Translations under genes and position numbers: made by a program
Notes under the pieces: generated by a model
Database searches by the model: none
The model's input: only the letters and a program-made list of their open reading frames with translations
Told to the model about the DNA's origin: nothing
Shown here: positions 55,476-64,000 of the stretch, piece after piece
How positions within the stretch are numbered: position 1 is the stretch's first letter
Layout of the letters: every line of letters begins with the position of its first letter
NCBI RefSeq assembly: GCF_900142065.1
Contig: NZ_FSRJ01000001.1
Coordinates: forward strand, 992,001 to 1,056,000
Source: Agromyces cerinus subsp. cerinus
GTDB taxonomy: Bacteria; Actinomycetota; Actinomycetes; Actinomycetales; Microbacteriaceae
Direction of reading: 5' to 3'
Length of the DNA stretch: 64,000 nucleotides

Positions 55476-56225
55476 ATGGCGACACAGCACGCGATCGGGA
55501 TCGACATCGGCGGCACGGGCATCAAGGGCGCGGTCGTCGACCTCGGCACCGGGCAGCTCGTCTCCGAACGACGCAAGGTCGCGACGCCCGAAGGCGGCCG
55601 CCCGGCCGACATCCTGACGGCGACCGGTGAACTGCTCGCCGGCCTCTCCGACGAGTTCGGCGACGACCTCCCGCTCGGCGTGTGCTTCCCGGCGATCGTC
55701 AAGCACGGCCGCACGCTCTCGGCGGCCAACATCTCCAAGGAGTGGATCGGCCTGCCCGCCGAGGAGCTCTTCGAAGACGCCTTCGGTCGCGAGATCCACT
55801 TCATCAACGACGCGGATGCCGCCGGCTACGCCGAGGCCCGCTACGGCGCCGCGGTCGACGCCGACGGTCTCGTCATCCTCACGACGCTCGGCACCGGCAT
55901 CGGCTCGGCGTTCCTCTACGACGGTGTGCTCGTACCCAACACCGAGCTCGGGCACATCGAGCTCGACGGGCGCGAAGCCGAGAAGAACGCCGCGTACTCG
56001 GCGATGGAACGGGATTCGCTCGAGTGGCCGGAGTGGGCGGCCAGGCTGCAGCGGTTCTATGCGCACGTCGAGTTCATCTTCTCCCCCGACCTCTTCGTGG
56101 TCGGCGGCGGCGTGTCGAAGCATCACGCGCAGTTCCTGCCCCTGCTCGACCTGAAGACGCCGATCGTGCCGGCGGTGCACCGCAACAACGCCGGCATCCT
56201 CGGGGCGGCATCGCTCGCGGTGTAG
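55476..56225 (+). CDS. ppgK: Polyphosphate glucokinase
   Basis: A 249-residue ROK kinase phosphorylating glucose with polyphosphate or ATP. IGIDIGGTGIKGAVVDLGTG is the phosphate motif; INDADAAGYAEARYG (about 112-126) and TLGTGIGSAFLYDG (about 135-148), then NTELGHIELDGREAEKNA is typical of PpgK. The end FVVGGGVSKHHAQFLPLL fits the family. It is a common actinobacterial glucose entry step. Leaderless promoter; the upstream gene is map. Confidence 0.94.
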   Translation: MATQHAIGIDIGGTGIKGAVVDLGTGQLVSERRKVATPEGGRPADILTATGELLAGLSDEFGDDLPLGVCFPAIVKHGRTLSAANISKEWIGLPAEELFEDAFGREIHFINDADAAGYAEARYGAAVDADGLVILTTLGTGIGSAFLYDGVLVPNTELGHIELDGREAEKNAAYSAMERDSLEWPEWAARLQRFYAHVEFIFSPDLFVVGGGVSKHHAQFLPLLDLKTPIVPAVHRNNAGILGAASLAV

Positions 56226-56299
56226 TCGCGTTCGAGCGGTTCGCCGCTCGCCGTGCTAGCGTGCCGGTGATCGTGATCGACTGATTGGAGGTGAGACCC

Positions 56300-56353
56300 A
56301 TGTACGCAGTATCCGCACGGGTGCTCCCCCGCAGTCCGCGATCGCGCGACTGA
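56300..56353 (+). CDS. 17-codon upstream ORF before the patatin-like gene
   Basis: ATG 56300 follows a perfect GGAGGTGA at 6 bases and reads MYAVSARVLPRSPRSRD, then TGA. No database-like similarity is visible. It is too short for a stable protein, but its ribosome binding site is stronger than that of the next gene. It is followed by a hairpin that covers the patatin start codon, as in translational attenuators. Whether it is translated is untested. Confidence 0.4.
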   Translation: MYAVSARVLPRSPRSRD

Positions 56354-56363
56354 CGTAGTCGCA

Positions 56364-56406
56364 ATGGGAGCGCCCCCGCACGCAATCGCGAAAGGCGACT
56401 CCCATG
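56364..56406 (+). promoter_or_regulatory. Start-codon-masking hairpin before the patatin-like gene
   Basis: ATGGGAG (56364-56370) pairs with CTCCCAT (56399-56405), which includes the first two bases of the patatin ATG (56404). GCC (56372-56374) and GGC (56394-56396) can extend the stem. The loop is about 20 to 28 bases. Confidence 0.4.
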
Positions 56407-57312
56407 AACACGACACCTTCACCGAGCACCACGAACACTCGAGCCCTGGTGCTCGCCGGCGCCGGGGCGGCAGGCAATGCCTGGCAACTCGGGCTCATCG
56501 CAGGCTTTTCCGCGGCCGGCGTCGATCTCACCGATGCCGACCTCATCATCGGCACCTCGGCAGGGTCGACAGTGGCTGCCCAGATCACCAGCGGCGCACG
56601 GCCGAACGAGCTGTATGCCGCCATCCTCGCCGAGACGCCTCCAACACGGGCCGGCGCCGTCGGTTCCGGCGCGAGACGCGCACCGGGCCTCTCGGGTCCG
56701 AGCTACATGGAGTGGTCGGACCAGATCATCGCGTCCTCCGCGGATGCATCCGACATGCGCCGCAGGATGGGCGCTGCGGCGCTCGAACGGGACGCGTCCG
56801 ACGGCTCGGACGCCGCTCGATGGCGCGAGATCGTCGCGGCCCGGCTTCCCATCCATGACTGGCCACGGCAGCCCGTGTTCATCACGGCCGTCGACGCCCG
56901 AACCGGGCAGCCGGTGGTGTTCGACCGTCGCAGCGGGATCGACCTGGTCGACGCCGTCGCCGCCAGCACCTCGGCGATGATCCCGTACCGCATCGGTGAG
57001 CGCCGTTACCTCAACGGCGGCTATCGACGCAGCTCCAACACCGATCTGGCGGCCGGATACGACCGAGTCGTGGTGCTTGAGCCGTTCGGCGGCCGGTCGC
57101 GGACCCCACTCGAGTGGGGCATGGATCTCGCGACGCAGGTCGACGAACTGCGCGCAGGGGGCAGCGAGGTCGAGACCGTCTTCCCCGATGCCGGCGCGGG
57201 TGACGTGTTCAATGCCAATGCGCTGGATCCCGCGACGCGCCTGCCTGCAGCGCGAGGAGGCCACGATCAGGGCCTGGCACTCGCCGCGCGGCTCGCCGAC
57301 TTCTGGCGCTGA
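56404..57312 (+). CDS. Patatin-like phospholipase family protein with Asn at the dyad position
   Basis: A 302-residue patatin-fold protein. The oxyanion glycine-rich loop is ALVLAGAGAAGNAWQLGLI (14-32) and the nucleophile elbow IIGTSAGSTV has Ser52. The second dyad residue, Asp in DGG/DGA motifs, reads LNGG here (Asn204), followed by the usual NTDLAAGYDRVVVLEP. Activity may be altered, or a variant dyad may apply. No signal peptide. A weak GAAAGG precedes ATG 56404. A 17-codon ORF and hairpin precede it. Confidence 0.85.
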   Translation: MNTTPSPSTTNTRALVLAGAGAAGNAWQLGLIAGFSAAGVDLTDADLIIGTSAGSTVAAQITSGARPNELYAAILAETPPTRAGAVGSGARRAPGLSGPSYMEWSDQIIASSADASDMRRRMGAAALERDASDGSDAARWREIVAARLPIHDWPRQPVFITAVDARTGQPVVFDRRSGIDLVDAVAASTSAMIPYRIGERRYLNGGYRRSSNTDLAAGYDRVVVLEPFGGRSRTPLEWGMDLATQVDELRAGGSEVETVFPDAGAGDVFNANALDPATRLPAARGGHDQGLALAARLADFWR

Positions 57313-57367
57313 TCCGGCGAACCCGCTGCACGGGAGGTGGTGCGGCCGGTCGGTGTGCGGAAGGGTG

Positions 57368-57750
<383 letters not shown>

Positions 57751-57756
57751 GGTTCG

Positions 57757-57762
57757 AGTCTA
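57757..57762 (-). promoter_or_regulatory. -10 element of rnpB
   Basis: TAGACT on the minus strand, 6 bases upstream of the predicted RNA 5' end (57750). It supports the boundary set by P1. Confidence 0.6.
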
Positions 57763-57830
57763 CCGTCGCGGCCGAGCCCGGATCGCCGCGGCATCCGGGC
57801 GGGCCGCCGATGGTCGGATCGGAGCGCGGC

Positions 57831-58568
57831 TCAGAGGCCCGACTCGTCGGTGCGCACCAGGATGCGGTCGCACTCGGGGCACAGCACGACCTCGTCGGGG
57901 GCCGCACGGCGCACCGACTCGAGGTCGGAACCCGTGAGCGTGATGCCGCAGCCGCCGCACGTGCGGGCGCGAAGGAGGGCTGCTCCGACTCCCCCGCCGC
58001 GCACACGGCGCTGCTCGTAGAACGCGAGCAGCGGCTCGGCCACACCCTCGGCGACGACGGCGCGATCGCGCTCCGTCTGCTCGCGCTCGACGCCGAGACC
58101 GCCGGCGGCCTCGTCGCGCTCGGCCTCGAGGGCTGCGACCTCGGTGACGATCGCGTCGCGCTGCAGGTCGATGCTGGAGAGGGCCACGTCGGCCTCCTCG
58201 ACGCGCTCCATGACGACGAGCTCCTGCTCTTCGAGGTCGTTCAGCCTGCGCCGGAGTGAGACCAGCTCGGCCTCGAGCGCCGACACGTCCTTCACCGATG
58301 AGGTGTGCTGCAGGCGCTCGCTGTCACGCGCGATGCGCGCTTCGACGACGGCGACATCGGACTCGAGGCGCTTCAGCTCGACGCGTGCGTCTTCAAGGGT
58401 GCCGAGCGCCTCGGCGCGCGTGCCGCGCACGGCCTGGTCACGGGCGGCGAACTCGGCGAGTCGGCCGGCCTGCGGCAGCGACCCGAGCTTGTGCGCGAGC
58501 TGCGCGAGGCGGGTGTCGAGCGACTGGAGCCGCAACAGCTGTTCTTGTTCGGCGGGGCTGGCCTTCAC
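57831..58568 (-). CDS. Coiled-coil protein with C4-type zinc ribbon
   Basis: A 245-residue protein. Residues 8-185 are a long antiparallel-type coiled coil (e.g. VSALEAELVSLRRRLNDLEEQELVVMERVEEAD, a heptad pattern). The C-terminus has a C4 ribbon: CGGCGITLTGSDLESVRR through CPECDRILVR, the family's YxxxCxxCG pattern. Actinobacterial homologues are next to a Nif3-like gene as here. Function unknown, possibly linked to flagellum-independent stress or RNA binding. GTG 58568 with GAGGAGC upstream is chosen over longer readings. Confidence 0.88.
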   Translation of the reverse strand: MKASPAEQEQLLRLQSLDTRLAQLAHKLGSLPQAGRLAEFAARDQAVRGTRAEALGTLEDARVELKRLESDVAVVEARIARDSERLQHTSSVKDVSALEAELVSLRRRLNDLEEQELVVMERVEEADVALSSIDLQRDAIVTEVAALEAERDEAAGGLGVEREQTERDRAVVAEGVAEPLLAFYEQRRVRGGGVGAALLRARTCGGCGITLTGSDLESVRRAAPDEVVLCPECDRILVRTDESGL

Positions 58569-58624
58569 GTGGTGCTCCTCGTGGGATCGGGTCGTCGGTG
58601 AGGACGGTGGTCGGGGGTTGCTGT

Positions 58625-59443
58625 TCACTGCACGATCTGGAAATCCCAGGGATCGGTGCGGAGCTCGGAGACGACGACGGTGAGCTCGGGGTGGGCTGCG
58701 CGCAACTGCGCGGCCGCGACGTCGAGCCAGAGCCATTCGCTCGCCCAATGGGAGACGTCGAGCAGCGCGGGGCCGCCCGTGAGCTTCGCCTGCTCGCGCG
58801 CCTCGGACGCAGGGTGGTGGCGGAGGTCGGCCGTGATGTACGCGTCGGCGACGCGAACCGCGGGGTCGCCGAGCAGCGAGTCTCCGGCGCCGCCGCAGAC
58901 TGCGACCGTCTCGACCGGGTCGTCGAAGCCGCCGGCGACGCGAACGCCGGTCGCGGTCGCGGGGAGGATCTCTGCGAGCACCCGGGCGAGCCGGCCGACG
59001 GTCGTGGGTTCGGGCAGGCGACCGACGCGGCCGAGACCGAGCGAGGGGTCGGTCGACGGCTGGATGGGCTTCGTCTCGACGAGCCCGAGCCGGTCGGCGA
59101 GCACCGCTGAAGTGCCGTCGGCGACGACATCCGCGTTCGTATGGGCGGTGACCAGCGCGCAGTCGGCGCGGATCAACCGAGCGATCAGGGAGCCCTTGTA
59201 GCGGTCCTCGGCGACCGAGGTGACTCCGCGCAGGAGCAACGGGTGGTGGGCGATGACGAGATCAGCGCCCTCGGCGATCGCCTCGTCGACGGTCTCGACG
59301 ACGGTGTCGACCGTGAAGAGCACGCGCCGCACCGGGGCGGCCGGATCGCCGGTCACGAGTCCTGGGGAATCCCACGACTCAGCGCCCGCGATCGGCCAGA
59401 GACGTTCGATCGTCGTCAGGAGGTCGGCGAGGGTTGCGGTCAC
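58625..59443 (-). CDS. Nif3-like dinuclear metal center family protein
   Basis: A 272-residue Nif3/YbgI family protein. Metal ligands appear in DLVIAHHPLLLRG (about 60-72), AHTNADVV (about 99-106) and the C-terminal LLDVSHWASEWLWLDVAA. The function is unresolved; homologues have been called GTP cyclohydrolase I type 2-like hydrolases. Translation starts with GTG; a TAGGCT box 6 bases upstream means leaderless. It precedes the zinc-ribbon gene by 56 bases and they are probably one operon. Confidence 0.92.
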   Translation of the reverse strand: MTATLADLLTTIERLWPIAGAESWDSPGLVTGDPAAPVRRVLFTVDTVVETVDEAIAEGADLVIAHHPLLLRGVTSVAEDRYKGSLIARLIRADCALVTAHTNADVVADGTSAVLADRLGLVETKPIQPSTDPSLGLGRVGRLPEPTTVGRLARVLAEILPATATGVRVAGGFDDPVETVAVCGGAGDSLLGDPAVRVADAYITADLRHHPASEAREQAKLTGGPALLDVSHWASEWLWLDVAAAQLRAAHPELTVVVSELRTDPWDFQIVQ

Positions 59444-59449
59444 CCGCTC

Positions 59450-59455
59450 AGCCTA
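59450..59455 (-). promoter_or_regulatory. Leaderless-type -10 element of the Nif3-like gene
   Basis: TAGGCT on the minus strand, exactly 6 bases from GTG 59443. Confidence 0.6.
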
Positions 59456-59520
59456 CCTTCGCCGTGCGCGGCGCCGCGGCTCGGCGCGGCACGGCACGGC
59501 ACGGCGCGTGCCGGGGTCGC

Positions 59521-60174
59521 TCACGTGTCGGCGGGAATCAGGTGTCCCATGCGGTCGCGCTTCGCCCGGAGGTACGCGAGGTTCGCGGGCGCTGCACCCG
59601 TCACGAGCGGCACGCGCTCGACGACCTCGATGCCGTGACCGGTCAGCTGGGCGATCTTGTCGGGGTTGTTCGTGAGCAGCCGCACGGAGTGGAGGCCGAG
59701 ATCGCCGAGGATCGCCGCGGCGGCCACGTACTCGCGATCGTCGGCCGGCAGGCCGAGTGCGAGGTTCGCGTCGAGCGTGTCGAGGCCCGACTGCTGCAGG
59801 CGATAGGCCTTGAGCTTGGCGACGAGGCCGATGCCCCGACCTTCGTGCCCGCGCAGGTAGACGACGACTCCGCCGTCGGCAATCCGCTCGAGGGCGGCAT
59901 CGAGCTGCGGCCCGCATTCGCACTTCTCGGAGGAGAACACCTCGCCCGTCAGGCACTCGGAGTGCACCCGGACGAGGGCGCCCTGCACCACGGGCGCGAG
60001 CGAGACGATCGCGAGGTGCTCGTCGCCCGTGACGAGGTCGCGATAGGCGCGGAACCGGAAGCGCCCGTGGGCGGTCGGGATCTCGGTCTCGACCTCGAAG
60101 GCGACGCGCTCGGCGACCAGGGCCGCTGCGGCCACGAGCCTCGGCTCCTCGATGGTCTCGGTCTGCTGCGGCAT
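59521..60174 (-). CDS. ribA: GTP cyclohydrolase II
   Basis: A 217-residue single-domain enzyme opening GTP for riboflavin synthesis. The zinc motif CLTGEVFSSEKCECGPQLD (C-x10-C-x-C) is near residue 73-91, the GTP motif VVYLRGHEGRGIGLVAKLKAY near 103-123 and LLTNNPDKIAQLTGHGIEV near 168-186. It lacks the DHBP synthase (RibB) domain that actinobacteria often fuse. No other rib genes are visible here. ATG 60174. Confidence 0.94.
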   Translation of the reverse strand: MPQQTETIEEPRLVAAAALVAERVAFEVETEIPTAHGRFRFRAYRDLVTGDEHLAIVSLAPVVQGALVRVHSECLTGEVFSSEKCECGPQLDAALERIADGGVVVYLRGHEGRGIGLVAKLKAYRLQQSGLDTLDANLALGLPADDREYVAAAAILGDLGLHSVRLLTNNPDKIAQLTGHGIEVVERVPLVTGAAPANLAYLRAKRDRMGHLIPADT

Positions 60175-60221
60175 CCGTCATCGCCTTCCGGTACGTGTGT
60201 GCTCGAGTGCGATCGCGGGAC

Positions 60222-61451
60222 TCACAGCTCCTCCAGCGGAATCCGCTCGTCGGCGAGACGCGCCGGGTCGACCGGGTTGCCGCGCCGGATGACGCCCTGC
60301 ACCGCCTCGTTCACGTCCCACACGTTGACGTTCATTCCCGCGACCACTCGGCCGCCGGAGACCCAGAACGAGATGAACTCCCGGGCGGCCGGGTCGCCGC
60401 GGTACACGATCTCGGCGCCGCGGCTCAGCGGGCCGAAGCCCGAGTACTCCATGCCCAGGTCGTACTGGTCGGTGTAGAAGTACGGGATGTCGTCGTAAGT
60501 GACCGCGAGCCCGAGCATCGAGCGGGCGGCGGCCGCACCGCCGTGCAGCGCGTTGGCCCAGTGCTCGCTCCGCAGCCTCATCTCTGCGAGCGGATGGTAC
60601 GCCTCGGTGATGTCGCCCGCCGCGTACACGTTCGGCAGATCGGTGCGGAGCGCCGCGTCGGTCAGCACGCCCGAGCCGATCGCGGCGCCGGCGTTGCGGG
60701 CCAGGTCGAGGTTCGGAACCGCTCCGACGCCGACCAGCACGAGGTCGGCGTCGAATCGCTCGCCGGTGTCGAGCCGGACACCGGTGGCTCGACCCTGCTC
60801 CCCCGTGATCTCGGTGACGACGACGGAGGTTCGCAGCTCCACGCCGTGCTCGACGTGCAGCTCGGCGAACATGCCGCCGAGCTCGTCGCCCAGCGCGTTC
60901 GCGAGCGGCACCGGGTCGCGCTCGAGGATCGTCACCTCGTTGCCGAGGGTGCGCGCGGTCGCGGCGACCTCCATGCCGATCCAGCCCGAGCCGATCAGCA
61001 CGAGTCGTCGGCCGCCGCCCGCGAGCTCATCGTGCAGCGCTTCGGAGTCATCGAGCGTGCGGAGGGTGCGAACCCCGTGCAGCTCGGCGCCCGGAATCGT
61101 GAGACGTCGGGCGGTCGACCCGGTCGCGAGCAGCAGTGCGTCGTACTCGATCGACCCACCCGAGTCGAGCGACACGCGTTGTGCGCCGGAGTCGAGCGCC
61201 GTCACCGAGGTACCGAGCTGCAGGTCGATGTCGCGCCGGCGGTACCACTCGGGAGTCTCCACGAAGACCGAGTCGCGTTCGGCGGTGCCAGCGAGGTAGT
61301 CCTTCGACAACGGCGGCCGGATGTACGGGTGGTGCGACTCGGCCGCGATCAGGTGGATGCCGCCGCTGAATCCCTCGTCGCGGAGTGTCTTCGCCGCGGT
61401 GGCGCCGGCGAGTCCTCCGCCGACGATGACGAATCTCGGCGCCTTGGTCAC
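60222..61451 (-). CDS. Ferredoxin/rubredoxin reductase-like FAD oxidoreductase
   Basis: A 409-residue flavoprotein of the two-dinucleotide-binding class. FAD motif FVIVGGGLAGATAAKTLR at residues 6-23, ESHHPYIRPPLSKDYL (about 38-53), LLLATGS, NAD motif LVLIGSGWIGMEVAATA, VYAAGDI and the C-terminal reductase domain with YFYTDQYDLGMEYSG. It resembles putidaredoxin/ferredoxin reductases of oxygenase systems. The GTG at 61451 gives the standard start; an ATG at 61484 is 11 codons longer. It diverges from a SufR-like regulator. Confidence 0.93.
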   Translation of the reverse strand: MTKAPRFVIVGGGLAGATAAKTLRDEGFSGGIHLIAAESHHPYIRPPLSKDYLAGTAERDSVFVETPEWYRRRDIDLQLGTSVTALDSGAQRVSLDSGGSIEYDALLLATGSTARRLTIPGAELHGVRTLRTLDDSEALHDELAGGGRRLVLIGSGWIGMEVAATARTLGNEVTILERDPVPLANALGDELGGMFAELHVEHGVELRTSVVVTEITGEQGRATGVRLDTGERFDADLVLVGVGAVPNLDLARNAGAAIGSGVLTDAALRTDLPNVYAAGDITEAYHPLAEMRLRSEHWANALHGGAAAARSMLGLAVTYDDIPYFYTDQYDLGMEYSGFGPLSRGAEIVYRGDPAAREFISFWVSGGRVVAGMNVNVWDVNEAVQGVIRRGNPVDPARLADERIPLEEL

Positions 61452-61532
61452 GATCTCCCGCCTCTCGATGCGACTCGATCGCATCTCATGTTCTCGACTG
61501 TACGAGCGGATATTTCTTAAGTCAACGAATCT

Positions 61533-61574
61533 TGTTTTAGATTGATCTCTTTCGCAGAAGAATGCTGTTTTAGA
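61533..61574. promoter_or_regulatory. AT-rich divergent region with direct repeats TGTTTTAGA
   Basis: TGTTTTAGA occurs at 61533-61541 and 61566-61574, 33 bases apart start to start (about three helical turns). This region is markedly A/T-rich compared with the window and lies between the flavoprotein and the SufR-like gene. Likely operator sequence. Confidence 0.5.
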
Positions 61575-61576
61575 GC

Positions 61577-61582
61577 TACGCT
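61577..61582 (+). promoter_or_regulatory. Leaderless-type -10 element of the SufR-like regulator
   Basis: TACGCT, 7 bases from ATG 61590; no ribosome binding site. Confidence 0.55.
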
Positions 61583-61589
61583 GTCACGT

Positions 61590-62286
61590 ATGGACGACTC
61601 GGCACGCCAGAACGATCTCGCGGCCGTCGCCTCGATCGCAGACCCGCAGCGACGCGCCCTGTACGAGTTCGTGGCGCGTCATCCCGAGTCCGTCGGGCGC
61701 GATGAGGCGGCCCGATCACTCGGCATGGCACGGGGAACCGCGGCCTTCCACCTCGACCGCCTCGTGGAGGCGGGACTGCTCGTCACGGAGTTCCAACGGC
61801 GCAACGGGCGGTCCGGACCCGGCGCCGGTCGCCCCGCGAAGCTCTACAGCACCGTCGCCGGCGAGATCTCGGTGTCGGTCCCCGATCGGCACTACGACCT
61901 CGCAGCGGAACTGTTGAGCCGTGCCGTCGAGGAATCCGACCGCAGCGGCGCCCCCATCCGTCCGACGCTCGAGCGGGTGTCGGCGCGGCTCGGTCGAGCA
62001 CTCGGTAATGCCTCCGACTCGATGACCGAGGTACTGGATCGGCTCGGCTACGCACCCGTCGACGACGGTGCCGACGGCCTGCTGCTCACGAACTGCCCGT
62101 TCCACCGTGTCGCGCAGAACCACACCTCGACGATCTGCGCGGCGAACGCAGCGCTGCTGGGCGGGGCCGTCGAGGGACTCGGAGATTCCGAATGCGAAGC
62201 CGTGCTCGCGCCGCGCGACGGATACTGCTGCGTGCGATTGGTGGCGACCCGACCGGAAGGCCCGGTCAGCTCGCGGGAAGACGGCG

Positions 62287-62300
<14 letters not shown>
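61590..62300 (+). CDS. HTH regulator with a C-terminal Cys cluster (SufR-like)
   Basis: A 236-residue DNA-binding protein. An N-terminal winged helix (SVGRDEAARSLGMARGTAAFHLDRLVEAGLL, about 34-64) is followed by GAGRPAKLYS wing and a C-terminal sensor region with Cys169 (LTNCPFH), Cys183 (STICAAN), Cys202 and Cys213-Cys214 (GYCCVRL). These Cys and the NCPFH motif match regulators of the SufR/Fe-S sensing group. The neighbour it faces is a ferredoxin-reductase-like enzyme, so redox or Fe-S control is plausible. Its end overlaps the arylsulfatase relic. Confidence 0.82.

Positions 62301-64000
<1,700 letters not shown>

Overview
This window looks like a chromosomal segment of a high-GC Gram-positive actinobacterium, most likely Microbacteriaceae (Agromyces/Leifsonia-like). 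The evidence is the actinobacterial respiratory supercomplex layout (ctaE-qcrC-qcrA-qcrB with a diheme QcrC, and a separate ctaC-ctaD-ctaF with the four-helix actinobacterial subunit 4). It is also the glnA-glnE-glnA2 block, a principal sigma factor with a Lys/Ala-rich N-terminus, polyphosphate glucokinase, DUF4191/DUF3043/DUF7455 proteins, frequent GTG/TTG starts and many leaderless promoters. The genus assignment is inference. No CRISPR array, tRNA, insertion sequence or prophage was recognised.

Layout. 1-6.5 kb holds small accessory units: a PadR regulator with a membrane partner, a 2H phosphoesterase, a TetR regulator divergent from an alpha/beta hydrolase and a DHFR-like reductase, a DUF4287 protein and a short-chain dehydrogenase. 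6.5-11.6 kb is a glycerol/dihydroxyacetone block: dhaK-dhaL-dhaM(HPr fusion) on the minus strand and glpF-glpK on the plus strand. 11.6-21.8 kb holds trpD, the cytochrome bc1-aa3 genes in two convergent groups, an RlmA-type methyltransferase and erpA; a DtxR/IdeR-like iron box lies before ctaE. 21.8-32.9 kb holds an M20 peptidase, a DUF3043 protein, a phosphodiesterase-type enzyme and a second type II topoisomerase (parC plus, parE minus). Between the topoisomerase genes lie a flavoenzyme and a secreted astacin-like protease, and a relic copy of the parE 3' end.

33-36.3 kb holds gatD-murT just downstream of sigA. This GatD lacks the glutaminase cysteine and this MurT lacks the usual Cys4 zinc ribbon. 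Together with the type B peptidoglycan of Microbacteriaceae this suggests a changed cell-wall ligase reaction, and it is the strongest candidate for an undescribed system here. 36.5-47.2 kb holds a PAC2 protein, pepA, lpd, the 2-oxoacid dehydrogenase E2, a membrane pseudokinase, lipB-lipA (lipoate supply for E2), DUF4191, a YdcF-like protein and an RDD protein.

47.2-53.4 kb is nitrogen assimilation: a textbook four-part GlnR box, glnA, glnE and glnA2. 53.4-57.3 kb holds panB, a SPOR-like protein, map (both from an 11-bp divergent leaderless promoter), ppgK and a patatin-like protein preceded by a 17-codon upstream ORF. 57.3-64 kb holds rnpB, a coiled-coil zinc-ribbon protein, a Nif3-like protein, a ribA-type GTP cyclohydrolase II, a ferredoxin-reductase-like flavoprotein divergent from a SufR-like regulator, a decayed arylsulfatase tail, a NylB-like serine hydrolase and the end of a transporter.
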